A stretch of DNA of 64,000 nucleotides from Coprobacter tertius (GTDB taxonomy: Bacteria; Bacteroidota; Bacteroidia; Bacteroidales; Coprobacteraceae). This document shows, piece after piece, positions 35,166-44,403 of this stretch (its first letter is position 1; each line of letters begins with the position of its first letter). The position numbers were made by a program, and so were the translations under genes. The stretch is from assembly GCF_024330105.1 (NCBI RefSeq), contig NZ_JANDHW010000006.1:1-64000 (forward strand), in the 5' to 3' direction. A model generated the notes under the pieces. The model worked only from the letters and a program-made list of their open reading frames with translations, did no database searches and was not told the DNA's origin.

Positions 35166-36353
35166 TCATCTGGCTATAGGTTGAATATCTCGTCTCACCG
35201 CCTTTGATATTTCGAGATACATATAAAATTTTTTACGAGCTTCTATATTTTTCTTGTTTTGTTCATATTTTTGGTTGGCATACTCCTTCGATTTATCGAA
35301 AGTAAGCCGGGATATCTGATTCTGAGATTTACCGACCATTGTAGAATCGATTTGTTCATCGGGAAAAAATTCATCGAGATTTACATCCCCGATCATAGTC
35401 GTTTCGAGAAAATTTTTACGAGTATGTTTTTTATCAAGATAATACCCTACAAACATATGCCCAGGCATGCGCACTAATATAGGATCTATATTTATCGCTC
35501 TCAATAAAGAAGCGAATAACACACTGCCATCGACACAATTTATTTGGGAAGACTTTATCGCATCATCGAATAAACGTACCCTCTGCGAATAAATCACATT
35601 TGAAGAGAGACTCGAAATCGATACCGAACTATATTTAAAATTTCTTTTTTGCAACGCATTCCAAATTGCATAAACCTGCCGATCGACCGAACTGTCTTTT
35701 CCGAGTTGATAACCTAAAAAGCGATTTACAATACGGGTATTCAGAGCCTCTCTCAATATGACATCGATCATCGGATGATCTTCATTTACATATGCTGCAA
35801 AAAATATACCGGTTTCGTGAAAATGCTGTTTCGAATCGTTATACCCTAAAAGACACTCATTAATACTCCTCACCGAAAACGTGCGTACTTTCTGACCTAA
35901 ATTCTCAGAATTCAGTTCGGCTCCTATCGCCACACTTACCGGAGTCGGTTGTATATTATCTTTTAAAGCCTGATACTTCCACACGATATCGGGATAAACC
36001 AAATATTCGGTTTTCGACTTCGGTAAAATAAACTCCGACACCGATTCGCTAAAAAAAGGCGTTTCAGATACCTTAATACGTAATTTACTATTCACTTTCC
36101 CCGATTTTACTTTTATCGCTATGCAAGATTTCGGATTTCCCAGATATGGAGTATCTGCAGGCATTACGATCACCGTATCGGTAACGGCTACCGATAAAAC
36201 CGCCGACGGAAAAATATTTCCACCCAATTCATCGACAATTTCAAAAGGGGTACTCCATACATTATATTTATATATATACAAGCCTCCTACCAATATAAAA
36301 AAGAAAAGCAATACCAATGTCGAGACTTTCCAAATATTACAATCTAACCGCAT
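35166..36353 (-). CDS. Membrane-anchored transglutaminase-like protein
   Basis: 395 residues. One N-terminal transmembrane helix (STLVLLFFFILVGGLYIY), a beta-rich region of about 110 residues, then an alpha-helical segment and a papain/transglutaminase-like core: Cys273 in NCVDGSVLFASLL, His299 in RMPGHMFVGYY and Glu317 in NFLETTM. This Cys-His-Glu/Asp order is the catalytic triad of the transglutaminase-like superfamily. It should lie outside the inner membrane. Substrate and true activity (peptidase, transamidase, structural) are unknown. A TATCTTTG box (minus, 36377-36384) is upstream. Confidence 0.7.
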   Translation of the reverse strand: MRLDCNIWKVSTLVLLFFFILVGGLYIYKYNVWSTPFEIVDELGGNIFPSAVLSVAVTDTVIVMPADTPYLGNPKSCIAIKVKSGKVNSKLRIKVSETPFFSESVSEFILPKSKTEYLVYPDIVWKYQALKDNIQPTPVSVAIGAELNSENLGQKVRTFSVRSINECLLGYNDSKQHFHETGIFFAAYVNEDHPMIDVILREALNTRIVNRFLGYQLGKDSSVDRQVYAIWNALQKRNFKYSSVSISSLSSNVIYSQRVRLFDDAIKSSQINCVDGSVLFASLLRAINIDPILVRMPGHMFVGYYLDKKHTRKNFLETTMIGDVNLDEFFPDEQIDSTMVGKSQNQISRLTFDKSKEYANQKYEQNKKNIEARKKFYMYLEISKAVRRDIQPIAR

Positions 36354-36490
36354 AAAATAATCTTCTTATTTACAACCAAAGATAAATATAAAAACCGAAA
36401 AATAAGACCGATATCCAAAGACAAAAAATTATCTTATTTTTCCCCATAAAATCCGACCTATTTATATATACACAAGACTATGTCTAAATA

Positions 36491-36525
36491 AAAACATCCC
36501 GTGGAAATATTCCACGGGATGTTTT
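36491..36525 (-). terminator. Bidirectional terminator after the PepSY-like gene
   Basis: A perfect 16-bp stem (36491-36506 with 36510-36525), AAAACATCCCGTGGAA and its complement, around a 3-base loop; T-runs follow on either strand. Confidence 0.88.
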
Positions 36526-36540
36526 TATAATTTTAAGCAA

Positions 36541-36981
36541 TTAATCGTCGATATCAATCAGATTGAATTTAAGATCGAAGGTCAATTCGAGTCCGTTTGT
36601 AAGTTTTACTTCATAATCCCGTTTATCGCGGTCGATTTGAACAACAGATACATCCGGATAATTTTGCTTGATATATTTCATTATTTGAGAAGGTATAATC
36701 GCAACAGGTACTGTAGAATATTTACAGTCGACTTCTTTCCAATCGCCATTTTTCAGGAATTCCACTTTGGAACTATTAGTGAATACCACTTCATATTTCG
36801 TTTCGAGAAAATCGCGTTCCAATTTCGCAAAAGCCACCTTTTCTTTCGGGAAATGTTGTTTTATAAATTGTTGGGACTTCTGAGGTAACTGATCTACAGT
36901 TATGGGTTTGTCATTATCTGCATGAGCGAATGTAATACCGAACATCAATAAGACAACTGAAATAAACATGATCTTTTTCAT
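36541..36981 (-). CDS. PepSY-like (DUF2874) periplasmic protein
   Basis: 146 residues with a clear signal peptide (FISVVLLMFGITFAHA) and two PepSY-like repeats: LPQKSQQFIKQHFPKEKVAF then IPSQIMKYIKQNYPDVSVVQ, each followed by a YEVKLT/YEVVFT strand pair. Such proteins are periplasmic and often inhibit proteases or bind ligands; the exact role is unknown. It follows a two-component system by 123 bases on the same strand, so that system may regulate it, as often seen for PepSY-like genes near sensor kinases in Bacteroidota. Confidence 0.8.
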   Translation of the reverse strand: MKKIMFISVVLLMFGITFAHADNDKPITVDQLPQKSQQFIKQHFPKEKVAFAKLERDFLETKYEVVFTNSSKVEFLKNGDWKEVDCKYSTVPVAIIPSQIMKYIKQNYPDVSVVQIDRDKRDYEVKLTNGLELTFDLKFNLIDIDD

Positions 36982-37104
36982 AACATTTCAAATTTTATTT
37001 ATTAAACTCTGTTTTTAATTACTGGAACAAAATTGAAACATGATTTTAAAATGAATTTGTAATTTTCGGATCGCCTCAATAAATTAACTTTTTTTATATT
37101 TAAA

Positions 37105-38376
37105 TCATGGCCAAACTACAGTGAAACAATGTCGCCCCCGAGAAAAACGATATTCGATATGTAGCCCGTAATACCTGACGACCGAGTTGACCAGAGATAA
37201 ACCTAACCCGGTAGAACCTTCTTTTTTATTTCCCTGATAAAAACGATCGAAAATACGTTCAGCATCGAGTGCATAATTTCCATCATTTTCGATACTTAAT
37301 GTCCTGTTGTTTACAGTTATTTTTATATTACCGCCTTCCGGTGTATGTACATATGCATTTTTTATCAAATTCGTAACCAGAGTAGTTCCCAGAGATTCAT
37401 TCATCTTTACTATAAAAGATCCCGAAATATCGGTTTCACATACAATTTTACGCGATGCATAAATCTCATCATACACTTCAATCTGGTTACCTATCATCGA
37501 AGCAATATCGATATCATCATTTTCAGGAAATTGGCCATTCTCTATCTTCGAAAGAAACAATAAAGTTTTATTAAGCTTTATAATATGAGATAATGTGCGT
37601 TGCATTTTAAAAAGTTCATTCATTTGCTCCTCGGTAAGCTCTGTATTATCCAATAACCACTCGAGACGATTACCTAAAACAGCCAACGGAGTCTGCAATT
37701 CATGAGATGCATTCCCGATAAATTGTTTCTGCTGTTCAAAAAGTTCTTCAGAACGGTCGACCGCCTGTTGAGCGGCTGCATTCAACTTTCGAAATTCGGG
37801 TATACGTGTATTATCGGGTATGAGTGTATTTTTCTTTCCCGGCATATAACTATCGAGCCAATGCAACAAATCATATAACGGACGCATACTCCTGTGGAAT
37901 ACCCATAAGGTTACTCCGATTATCACTATCAGTAGCAAAAAATAAAGAATTACTATCCAATACAGAATTGCCCGGAGAAGATCATCTTTTTCGAAAGTAG
38001 GGGTCGCTACTTTCAATTCATAATAAACTCCCTGATTATCCATAAAAATAGTAGTAAGAATACGAGCCGGCTCTGTTTCTTCTTTCTCAGGGATATATAC
38101 TTCAGCATCATAATAATCGATATGAGGATGGGAATCGGCATATGCTTTATTTACCGGAGTAATCGAATAGCTATTGTTCGAACCATTATTAAGTGAGGGT
38201 AATTCTCGTCCGGCAAGCATTCGTATAATAATCAGTTCCGAATAATCTTCGAGAGAATCATCGGCTTCGTCGTTAATTTCCTCTATCATTGTAAAATAAA
38301 ATAATACAGCCCATAATGCGATAAGAGGCAACAAGACTACCGAAAGACGTAAAGCGACACGATAGATTAGTTTCAT
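37105..38376 (-). CDS. Sensor histidine kinase
   Basis: 423-residue membrane sensor. Two transmembrane helices (near residues 10-30 and 140-165) flank a small periplasmic sensor domain of about 110 residues. The dimerisation/phosphoacceptor box is FIGNASHELQTPLAVLGNRL with His225. The ATPase N box is TNLIKNAYVHTPEGG and the G box is GSTGLGLSLVNSVVRYYG. No HAMP signature is clear. Follows its response regulator by 16 bases. The stimulus is not known. Confidence 0.93.
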   Translation of the reverse strand: MKLIYRVALRLSVVLLPLIALWAVLFYFTMIEEINDEADDSLEDYSELIIIRMLAGRELPSLNNGSNNSYSITPVNKAYADSHPHIDYYDAEVYIPEKEETEPARILTTIFMDNQGVYYELKVATPTFEKDDLLRAILYWIVILYFLLLIVIIGVTLWVFHRSMRPLYDLLHWLDSYMPGKKNTLIPDNTRIPEFRKLNAAAQQAVDRSEELFEQQKQFIGNASHELQTPLAVLGNRLEWLLDNTELTEEQMNELFKMQRTLSHIIKLNKTLLFLSKIENGQFPENDDIDIASMIGNQIEVYDEIYASRKIVCETDISGSFIVKMNESLGTTLVTNLIKNAYVHTPEGGNIKITVNNRTLSIENDGNYALDAERIFDRFYQGNKKEGSTGLGLSLVNSVVRYYGLHIEYRFSRGRHCFTVVWP

Positions 38377-38392
38377 AAAGACATAGAATTAT

Positions 38393-39076
38393 TTAAGATT
38401 CCGAAGAAACAAGTTTGTACCCAAATCCGTATATAGCTTTTATTTCAACCGTTGCCCGGGCTTCGATAAGTTTATGTCGTAAGTTTTTCATTTGGGAATA
38501 CACAAAATGAAAACTGTCTGCCTGGTCGGCATGATCTCCCCATACAGCTTCTGCTAACACCGACTTATCTACCAAATGATTGGGACGTTGCATGAAATAA
38601 AAAAGAATATCGAATTCTTTTTTAAGTAAAGGAAGATCTTTCCCGTCTATCGTCACCCGCCGACTTTCCGGTTCGAGAGAAACATTTCCTTGCGAAAGTA
38701 CAAGTTCTCCCCCACTTCGTCCACGACGTAAAACACTTTTAATACGAGCTTTGAGTTCAGCTGTATGAAATGGCTTGGGAAGATAATCGTCGGCCCCTTG
38801 CTCCAATCCCAAAACTTTATCTTCAAGAGAATCGCGAGCCGAAATTATAATTACATTTTCACGTTTACGTAATTCCTTTATACGTTCGAGTAATTTAAGA
38901 CCATTGCCATCGGGCAACATTATATCGAGCAAGATGCAATCATAGCTGTATCCCGCAATTTTAGCATCAGCTTCGGAAAATGTGCCGACAGCTTCTACTA
39001 CATACCGTTCCTGAATAAGAGCCCGTTGCATTATCTCTCTTAAAGAGGGCTCGTCTTCTACAATAAGAATTTTCAT
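38393..39076 (-). CDS. OmpR family response regulator
   Basis: 227 residues. Receiver domain with phosphoacceptor Asp51 (CILLDIMLPDGNG), the acidic pair EDE at residues 7-9, and KPFH later; C-terminal winged-helix DNA-binding domain (PESRRVTIDGKDLPLLKKEF, then NLRHKLIEARATVEIKAIYG). First gene of the two-gene system, upstream of the histidine kinase. Targets unknown; the PepSY-like gene downstream is a candidate. Confidence 0.95.
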   Translation of the reverse strand: MKILIVEDEPSLREIMQRALIQERYVVEAVGTFSEADAKIAGYSYDCILLDIMLPDGNGLKLLERIKELRKRENVIIISARDSLEDKVLGLEQGADDYLPKPFHTAELKARIKSVLRRGRSGGELVLSQGNVSLEPESRRVTIDGKDLPLLKKEFDILFYFMQRPNHLVDKSVLAEAVWGDHADQADSFHFVYSQMKNLRHKLIEARATVEIKAIYGFGYKLVSSES

Positions 39077-39344
39077 GTAACAAATTTATACATTAGATTT
39101 TGTAATGAAATTAAAATGAGGAGAAAATAAGTTTATACTCCAAAACATCCACTATATAGCCTTTATTTATTCCACTTTTGTATGACAGGCCATTTTGCCA
39201 AATTTACCGCAGATTTTTAACATACTTATATCTTAATTATCGCTTTCATCAATGAAATACTTTGCAAAATTCAATTTATATATATAAAAACCGAACAAAC
39301 ATATTTCCAATTCAGTTGTTTCTCTTAAATAAACATATTATCGT

Positions 39345-39830
39345 ATGGACAGGATAGCAATGCACATAAGAATATTGAATATCAGAGAAATATCATTTAT
39401 CGATTTTCTTAAAGAAAAAAATGAAAAACCCGTAGGAGAAATAAATGTAAGGCTTTCGATAAAACCGATCCCCGAGCTCGACAATCACACCATTACCCTC
39501 GAACTGGGCCTCTTCTATTATACAGGCAATAAAAGAAATCCTCATCCTGTATTGGATTATAAGATCGCGACTTTGTTCGATGTCGCCAATCTCGACGAAC
39601 TTACCCGCGTAAAACACGAATGGCTGGTTATAAGCCCCGAACTGCTTACCATTATGGCCGGAGTTTCGATCGGATCGTTAAGAGGCATGCTCGCTTTACG
39701 TACGCAAGGTAGCTACTACGAAAATCATCCTCTCCCTATTATCAACATATCGCAACTTGTAGCCAATATGCAAGGTACAACACTCAAAGAAACGGTTTCT
39801 GAACCTCTATTGAAATTCAAATATGAATAA
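39345..39830 (+). CDS. SecB-like protein (tentative)
   Basis: 161 residues, no signal peptide. The second half (PELLTIMAGVSIGSLRGMLA, LPIINISQLVANMQG) resembles the C-terminal part of SecB-type export chaperones, which ends in a conserved FPxLNLxPVNFxAL pattern. The first half is beta rich (LELGLFYYTGNKRNPHPVLD). I did not recognise a strict named family and the match is by eye. If it is SecB-like it would bind unfolded precursor proteins in the cytoplasm. Stands alone, converging with the LysR gene at its 3' end. Confidence 0.5.
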   Translation: MDRIAMHIRILNIREISFIDFLKEKNEKPVGEINVRLSIKPIPELDNHTITLELGLFYYTGNKRNPHPVLDYKIATLFDVANLDELTRVKHEWLVISPELLTIMAGVSIGSLRGMLALRTQGSYYENHPLPIINISQLVANMQGTTLKETVSEPLLKFKYE

Positions 39831-39832
39831 AT

Positions 39833-40726
39833 TTACAACTTTTTATTATGAGATGCAAACTGCATAAATGCAGAAGCAAGTCCGGCCTCCTGCCCATAAT
39901 GTTGTACAAAACAAAATTGTCTATTGATACGTGCCTCTTTCAGTTCGATAATTTTAAATTTTCCAGCTGTAAGTTCTTGCTGCAATGCCCTGATCGAAAC
40001 AACACCCATACAGTCTGAATATTCGAGATAATTCTTTATACTTTCGGTACTTCCCAAAAACATTTGTACGTTTAATGAGGAAAGCTTTATCGCATATTGC
40101 TGTAAAACAGATTCAAAAACATCGAGCGTTCCCGAACCTCTCTCCCGAAGAACCAATGGAATTCCGGGCAAATCATACAAACTAATTTCATCGAACCGTG
40201 ATAATCGGCTTCGAGTACTGGTTATGAGTACCAGTTCGTCTTCCATAAAGGGCATATATTTCATTCCGGTTGTACGCTGAATTCCCTCAACTACTCCCAA
40301 ATCGATACGATGTTCGGCAAGAGCGGACTCTATTTCTCGGGTATTACCACTCAATAAAGAAAGTCTGACATTTGGAAATTTTTCAAGAAAACATGCTAAT
40401 AATGCCGGAATTACATATTGTGAAATTGTAGTACTTGCTCCTAAACGCAACTCTCCCGAATGAGTGTTATGCAACAAATTCAACTCATATTCGAGTCGTT
40501 TGTAATCATCAATAATACGCTCACTATGTTCGAGCAATATTTCCCCCGCTTTAGTCAATTTTATCCGATTCCCTAATCTTTCGAATAAAGAAACCTGATA
40601 TTGGGTTTCCAATTCCTGTATATGTTTCGTTATCGCAGGTTGACTAACAAAAAGTTCTTTCGAAGCTTTTGTAAAGCTCAAATTTTTCGCTACACTGATA
40701 AAAACCTTCAGTCTGAAATCGGACAT
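39833..40726 (-). CDS. LysR family transcriptional regulator
   Basis: 297 residues. The N-terminal winged helix-turn-helix (FRLKVFISVAKNLSFTKASK, then FVSQPAITKHIQELETQYQV) occupies residues 3-60; the effector-binding domain of the PBP2 type follows. Not linked to an obvious target, as the flanking genes run in other directions or converge. An excellent promoter is visible 40-70 bases upstream of the start. Confidence 0.93.
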   Translation of the reverse strand: MSDFRLKVFISVAKNLSFTKASKELFVSQPAITKHIQELETQYQVSLFERLGNRIKLTKAGEILLEHSERIIDDYKRLEYELNLLHNTHSGELRLGASTTISQYVIPALLACFLEKFPNVRLSLLSGNTREIESALAEHRIDLGVVEGIQRTTGMKYMPFMEDELVLITSTRSRLSRFDEISLYDLPGIPLVLRERGSGTLDVFESVLQQYAIKLSSLNVQMFLGSTESIKNYLEYSDCMGVVSIRALQQELTAGKFKIIELKEARINRQFCFVQHYGQEAGLASAFMQFASHNKKL

Positions 40727-40763
40727 GGTTAAATATTTATATATGCATTTTAATACGATTATA

Positions 40764-40795
40764 CAAATCTACAATTTCTAAACGAGATTTTCAAA
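40764..40795 (-). promoter_or_regulatory. Promoter of the LysR gene
   Basis: Minus strand TTTG (40792-40795), 20-base spacer, TAGATTTG (40764-40771); both boxes match the consensus. Confidence 0.65.
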
Positions 40796-40829
40796 TATGC
40801 CTTTTTACAAAACCGATTCTACCTTCTGG

Positions 40830-40863
40830 AAAAAACAAAGGCCGCATAAAAATGCAGCCTTTG
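40830..40863 (-). terminator. Terminator after rpoZ
   Basis: CAAAGGCCGCAT (40836-40847) pairs with ATGCAGCCTTTG (40852-40863) with one G-U pair, 4-base loop, followed on the minus strand by a run of T. Thirty bases after the rpoZ stop. Confidence 0.8.
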
Positions 40864-40893
40864 AAAATATCATTACGAGAAAACAGACTATAA

Positions 40894-41226
40894 TTAAAGA
40901 TTTTCCTTTTCTTTTGCAGGATTCTTATGATATACCCGTCCCTCTATGTACTCTTGAGTTGCGATCAACGTCGGTTTAGGAAGTTTTTCATAATACCTCG
41001 AAATTTCGATCTGCTCACGATTTTCAAATACCTCTTCGAGGTTATCATTAAAAGAAGCGAACTCCTGTAATTTTTTCTCGAGATCAGCTTTCATTTCGAC
41101 AGCTATTTGATTAGCTCTCTTACCGATAATTGCCACCGTTTCGTATACATTGCCCGTATCACTGGACAAAGCCATCATATCACGTGTTACGGTGTTAGTT
41201 GGCGCATTGGTCTTTTTGTAATCCAT
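40894..41226 (-). CDS. rpoZ: DNA-directed RNA polymerase omega subunit (Bacteroidota type)
   Basis: 110 residues. SDTGNVYETVAIIGKRANQI with AVEMKADLEKKLQEFASFND matches the omega/Rpb6-like fold in the form that Bacteroidota proteins have. It helps assemble the beta' subunit of RNA polymerase. Twelve bases after bamD on the same strand, the conserved order in this phylum. No signal peptide. Confidence 0.85.
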   Translation of the reverse strand: MDYKKTNAPTNTVTRDMMALSSDTGNVYETVAIIGKRANQIAVEMKADLEKKLQEFASFNDNLEEVFENREQIEISRYYEKLPKPTLIATQEYIEGRVYHKNPAKEKENL

Positions 41227-41238
41227 TATTATATTCGA

Positions 41239-42045
41239 TTAATCTTTAACATATTTATTCGCTACACTGAATATCTTCTTCGCCTCCTTCATATTGGGAG
41301 AGTCGGGATAATCATTTACAAAACCGTAATATTCATCTATTACTTCTCTAAAACGATCTTCCTTCTTTGCATCGATACTATGCAGGGCCTCTTCGTATTT
41401 CGATTTTAAAATCAGAAAAGAGAAATCCTGACTATATTTCGAGTACGGATAATCCTTGAGAGCATTCTGAGCCGTTATAACGGCAGCCTCATAATTGTTT
41501 TTCCCCATCAGGAATCCCAAATTATAATATAGCTGTACACTATAAAGTTCTTTTTCGGCCAGTTTCTCCTGAAGTTCTATGATTATATCCTGTGCTTCTT
41601 TTGCTTTTTCACTATTGGGATAGTATTCGAGAAACATCTGTAATTCATCGATCGCTTTATAAGTCCCCGATTGATCGAGACGAGCCTCGGGAGAATCGAG
41701 ATAATAACCGTAGCCGGCATAAAAACGAGCCAACTCGGCATATTGCCCTCTCGGATAACTTTTATAGTATGTAGTAAAATATTCTCCAGAAGTAACATAA
41801 TCTTTAGCTAAGAAATAACTGCGTGCCAAAAGATACAACGATTCTTCTGCTTTATCGGTTCCTTTAAAAGGTGTAACCAAATCAGATAATAAGGTATATG
41901 CTCTCGAATACTTTTTCTGGTCGAAATATTTTTTTGCGTATTCGTATTTCAGATCATTATCTGTACTTTTGAGTATTTTATTATACTCTCCGCACGATGT
42001 AATGCACAGAACCAGAACCAGTAAATACAGAGTTTTTTTCATCAT
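41239..42045 (-). CDS. bamD: Outer membrane protein assembly factor BamD
   Basis: 268-residue lipoprotein of the BAM complex that inserts beta-barrel proteins. The signal ends in the lipobox TSC with lipidated Cys18, followed by GEYNKILKS. Tetratricopeptide repeats include YEYAKKYFDQKKYSRAYTLL, ESLYLLARSYFLAKDYVTSG, and NSEKAKEAQDIIIELQEKLA. Length fits the family. A TACATTTG box on the minus strand at 42063-42070 is close upstream. Followed by rpoZ. Confidence 0.93.
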   Translation of the reverse strand: MMKKTLYLLVLVLCITSCGEYNKILKSTDNDLKYEYAKKYFDQKKYSRAYTLLSDLVTPFKGTDKAEESLYLLARSYFLAKDYVTSGEYFTTYYKSYPRGQYAELARFYAGYGYYLDSPEARLDQSGTYKAIDELQMFLEYYPNSEKAKEAQDIIIELQEKLAEKELYSVQLYYNLGFLMGKNNYEAAVITAQNALKDYPYSKYSQDFSFLILKSKYEEALHSIDAKKEDRFREVIDEYYGFVNDYPDSPNMKEAKKIFSVANKYVKD

Positions 42046-42170
42046 ATGCTTTAATAATTGTGCAAATGTAGGAAATACGTTTGAATAACAAAAACAAAAA
42101 AATGAATTTTAACGGAATTACGGCTCTCACCTTGCACAACATTAACAATACGGTTTTTCACCGTCGCTTT

Positions 42171-42596
42171 TCATAACCGATATAATTGATGTGCAGCCAT
42201 TAATTCGAGACTATGGCTATGCAACACTTCTATACAATTTTCAATATTATTAGGCCGTATAACGATGTGTGCCACATCTCCCGACGCAAATGCGTACATA
42301 TACTCGATAAAAACACCTGCCTCAGAAAGGTATCCCAATGCTTTAGAAAGGGCACCCGGAGTATTCGGACAATTCAGGCAAACCACATCGGTAAGGGTTA
42401 CGGCAAAATGATTTTCCTTTAATATCTTATACGCTTTATCAGGATCGGATACGATAACCCTCAAAATACCGAATTCAGCATTTTCAGCCATACTGAACGC
42501 CGATAAATTTATACCCGCCTCACCAAGCACCGTAGTCACTTCATTTATACGCCCCGCCTTATTTTCGAGGAATACCGATAACTGTTTTATAATCAT
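42171..42596 (-). CDS. ACT domain protein
   Basis: 141 residues made of two ACT modules in tandem (LSVFLENKAGRINEVTTVLG, then PGALSKALGYLSEAGVFIEY). ACT pairs bind amino acids and regulate enzymes. It follows a phenylacetate-CoA-ligase-like gene by 58 bases on the same strand, a pair often found beside indolepyruvate ferredoxin oxidoreductase genes in Bacteroidota; those are not next to it here. It may sense an aromatic or branched amino acid. Confidence 0.82.
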   Translation of the reverse strand: MIIKQLSVFLENKAGRINEVTTVLGEAGINLSAFSMAENAEFGILRVIVSDPDKAYKILKENHFAVTLTDVVCLNCPNTPGALSKALGYLSEAGVFIEYMYAFASGDVAHIVIRPNNIENCIEVLHSHSLELMAAHQLYRL

Positions 42597-42654
42597 ATCT
42601 GTATATTTTTAATAAGACATATTTATATCATGGCTCATCAACCGGAAGAACGCT

Positions 42655-43956
42655 TTATTCCATCTTACGATTGTCGATAACCCGTTTCGACTTACCCTCA
42701 CTCCGAGCCAAACTACGCGGTTCTACCAGCTTTATCGTAGCAGCCAAACCCAATACGCTTTGTAAACGGTGGCCGATTTTCTTTTTTAATTCCATCATTT
42801 GGCTTATCTCATCAGAATAATAATTTTCCCGTACTTCTACCTGCACCTCTAACGTATCGAGGTTATTTTTACGGTCTACGACTAACATATAATGAGGCTC
42901 GAATTCCTCTAATTCGAGAATTACACTTTCAACTTGAGAAGGGAATACATTCACACCGCGTATTATTAGCATGTCGTCACTTCGACCTTTGATACGAGTC
43001 ATTCGCACAGTTGTCCGACCGCATTCGCATTTATCATAGATCAAAGAACAAAGATCTTTTGTTCGATATCTCAATAAAGGCAAACCTTCCTTTGTAATCG
43101 TTGTAAAAACCAATTCTCCCTGTTGACCGGGGGCTACAGGATCGAAAGTATCAGGATCGATTATCTCGGGATAAAAATGGTCTTCACTGATATGGGCACC
43201 ATTCTGGCATTCACATTCATGTGAAACTCCAGGCCCCATCACTTCACTTAAGCCATATATATCGTATGCTTTAATTCCGAGTTTTGTCTCTATTTCTTTT
43301 CGCATATTTTCGGTCCAGGGTTCTGCACCGAACATACCTACACGCAGCTTAAACTCTTCTCTCGGTATACCCGAATCCCGTATTGCATCAGCCAAATATA
43401 AAGCATACGAAGGGGTACAGGCTATAGCTGTAGGGCCAAAATCATGCATCAATTGTATCTGCTTCGCCGTATTACCACTCGACATCGGAATCACAGTCGC
43501 TCCCAGATTCTCAACTCCATAATGAAGTCCCAAACCGCCTGTAAATAAACCATATCCATACGAAACATGAAATATATCATTCTTATCGGTACCATAAGCC
43601 GAAAGACACCTTGCCACTGCTTCGGCCCAAGTTACAAGATCTTGCCGAGTATAACCGACTACTGTCGGTCTTCCTGTCGTCCCAGAAGATGCATGCAAAC
43701 GAACGATTTCTGACATAGGGACTGCAAATAACCCAAAAGGATAATTATCCCGTAAATCCTGTTTTGTAGTAAATGGGAGTTTAACGATATCGTCGATACT
43801 ATTTATGTCGTTGGGAGTCAATCCGACTTCCTGCATTTTTTTTCGATAAAAAGGAGTATTATGATATACACGTTCAACGGTCTTTTTCAGTCTTATTCCT
43901 TGCAATTTACGCATGTCGTCACGCTTCATGCACTCCATCGTTTCATTCCAGATCAT
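42655..43956 (-). CDS. paaK: Phenylacetate-CoA ligase family protein
   Basis: 433-residue adenylating ligase. [20 protein letters not shown] is the AMP-binding loop, [14 protein letters not shown] the A5 motif, [20 protein letters not shown] and [20 protein letters not shown] the A7/A8 hinge. It should form aryl-acetyl-CoA (phenylacetate or indole-acetate) from the acid, CoA and ATP. Paired with the ACT gene. Substrate inferred from family only. Confidence 0.88.
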   Translation of the reverse strand: MIWNETMECMKRDDMRKLQGIRLKKTVERVYHNTPFYRKKMQEVGLTPNDINSIDDIVKLPFTTKQDLRDNYPFGLFAVPMSEIVRLHASSGTTGRPTVVGYTRQDLVTWAEAVARCLSAYGTDKNDIFHVSYGYGLFTGGLGLHYGVENLGATVIPMSSGNTAKQIQLMHDFGPTAIACTPSYALYLADAIRDSGIPREEFKLRVGMFGAEPWTENMRKEIETKLGIKAYDIYGLSEVMGPGVSHECECQNGAHISEDHFYPEIIDPDTFDPVAPGQQGELVFTTITKEGLPLLRYRTKDLCSLIYDKCECGRTTVRMTRIKGRSDDMLIIRGVNVFPSQVESVILELEEFEPHYMLVVDRKNNLDTLEVQVEVRENYYSDEISQMMELKKKIGHRLQSVLGLAATIKLVEPRSLARSEGKSKRVIDNRKME

Positions 43957-44199
43957 GGTATTCTCTATTCCTGTTTATTTTATGATTTAAATTCCTATTT
44001 TGCACAAAGGAAATAAAAAAAGGCCGTATTACCGGCATTTAGCCATCAAAAAGTTATAATATATAAGGAAAATGATATAAAAAATACTAATCTACAAAAT
44101 CTGATTTTTATCTTTTTCCCTTTCTTCTTAAATCACTTAAAAAAGAACTCCGGTATCTTCTTTTTTTAGTATATTCGCATTTAAATAAATAGAAAAATT

Positions 44200-44394
44200 A
44201 TGAGCGAAAAAAAATTAACCCGATCGTCGAATAGGATGATAGCCGGTATTTGCGGCGGCATTGCCGAATACCTCAATGTAGACCCGACTGTAGTACGGTT
44301 GGTTACTATACTGATTGCTTTTATTACCGGTATCATTCCGTTAACATTAACTTACATCATCTCCATTTTTATTATTCCCGACTCCAAACGCTGA
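44200..44394 (+). CDS. PspC domain protein
   Basis: 64-residue PspC-type membrane protein: RSSNRMIAGICGGIAEYLNV then a transmembrane segment (LVTILIAFITGIIPLTLTYI). In Gram-negative bacteria PspC senses envelope stress; here it is a minimal single-domain version. First gene of the plus-strand group; uvrB starts 9 bases after its stop. Confidence 0.85.
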   Translation: MSEKKLTRSSNRMIAGICGGIAEYLNVDPTVVRLVTILIAFITGIIPLTLTYIISIFIIPDSKR

Positions 44395-44403
44395 TTGTCA
44401 CGA

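Noticed and set aside
39081-39088. TAAATTTG box just upstream of the response regulator start
   Set aside because: It would place the transcript start on the ATG itself and lacks a -33 partner, so it was not called a promoter.
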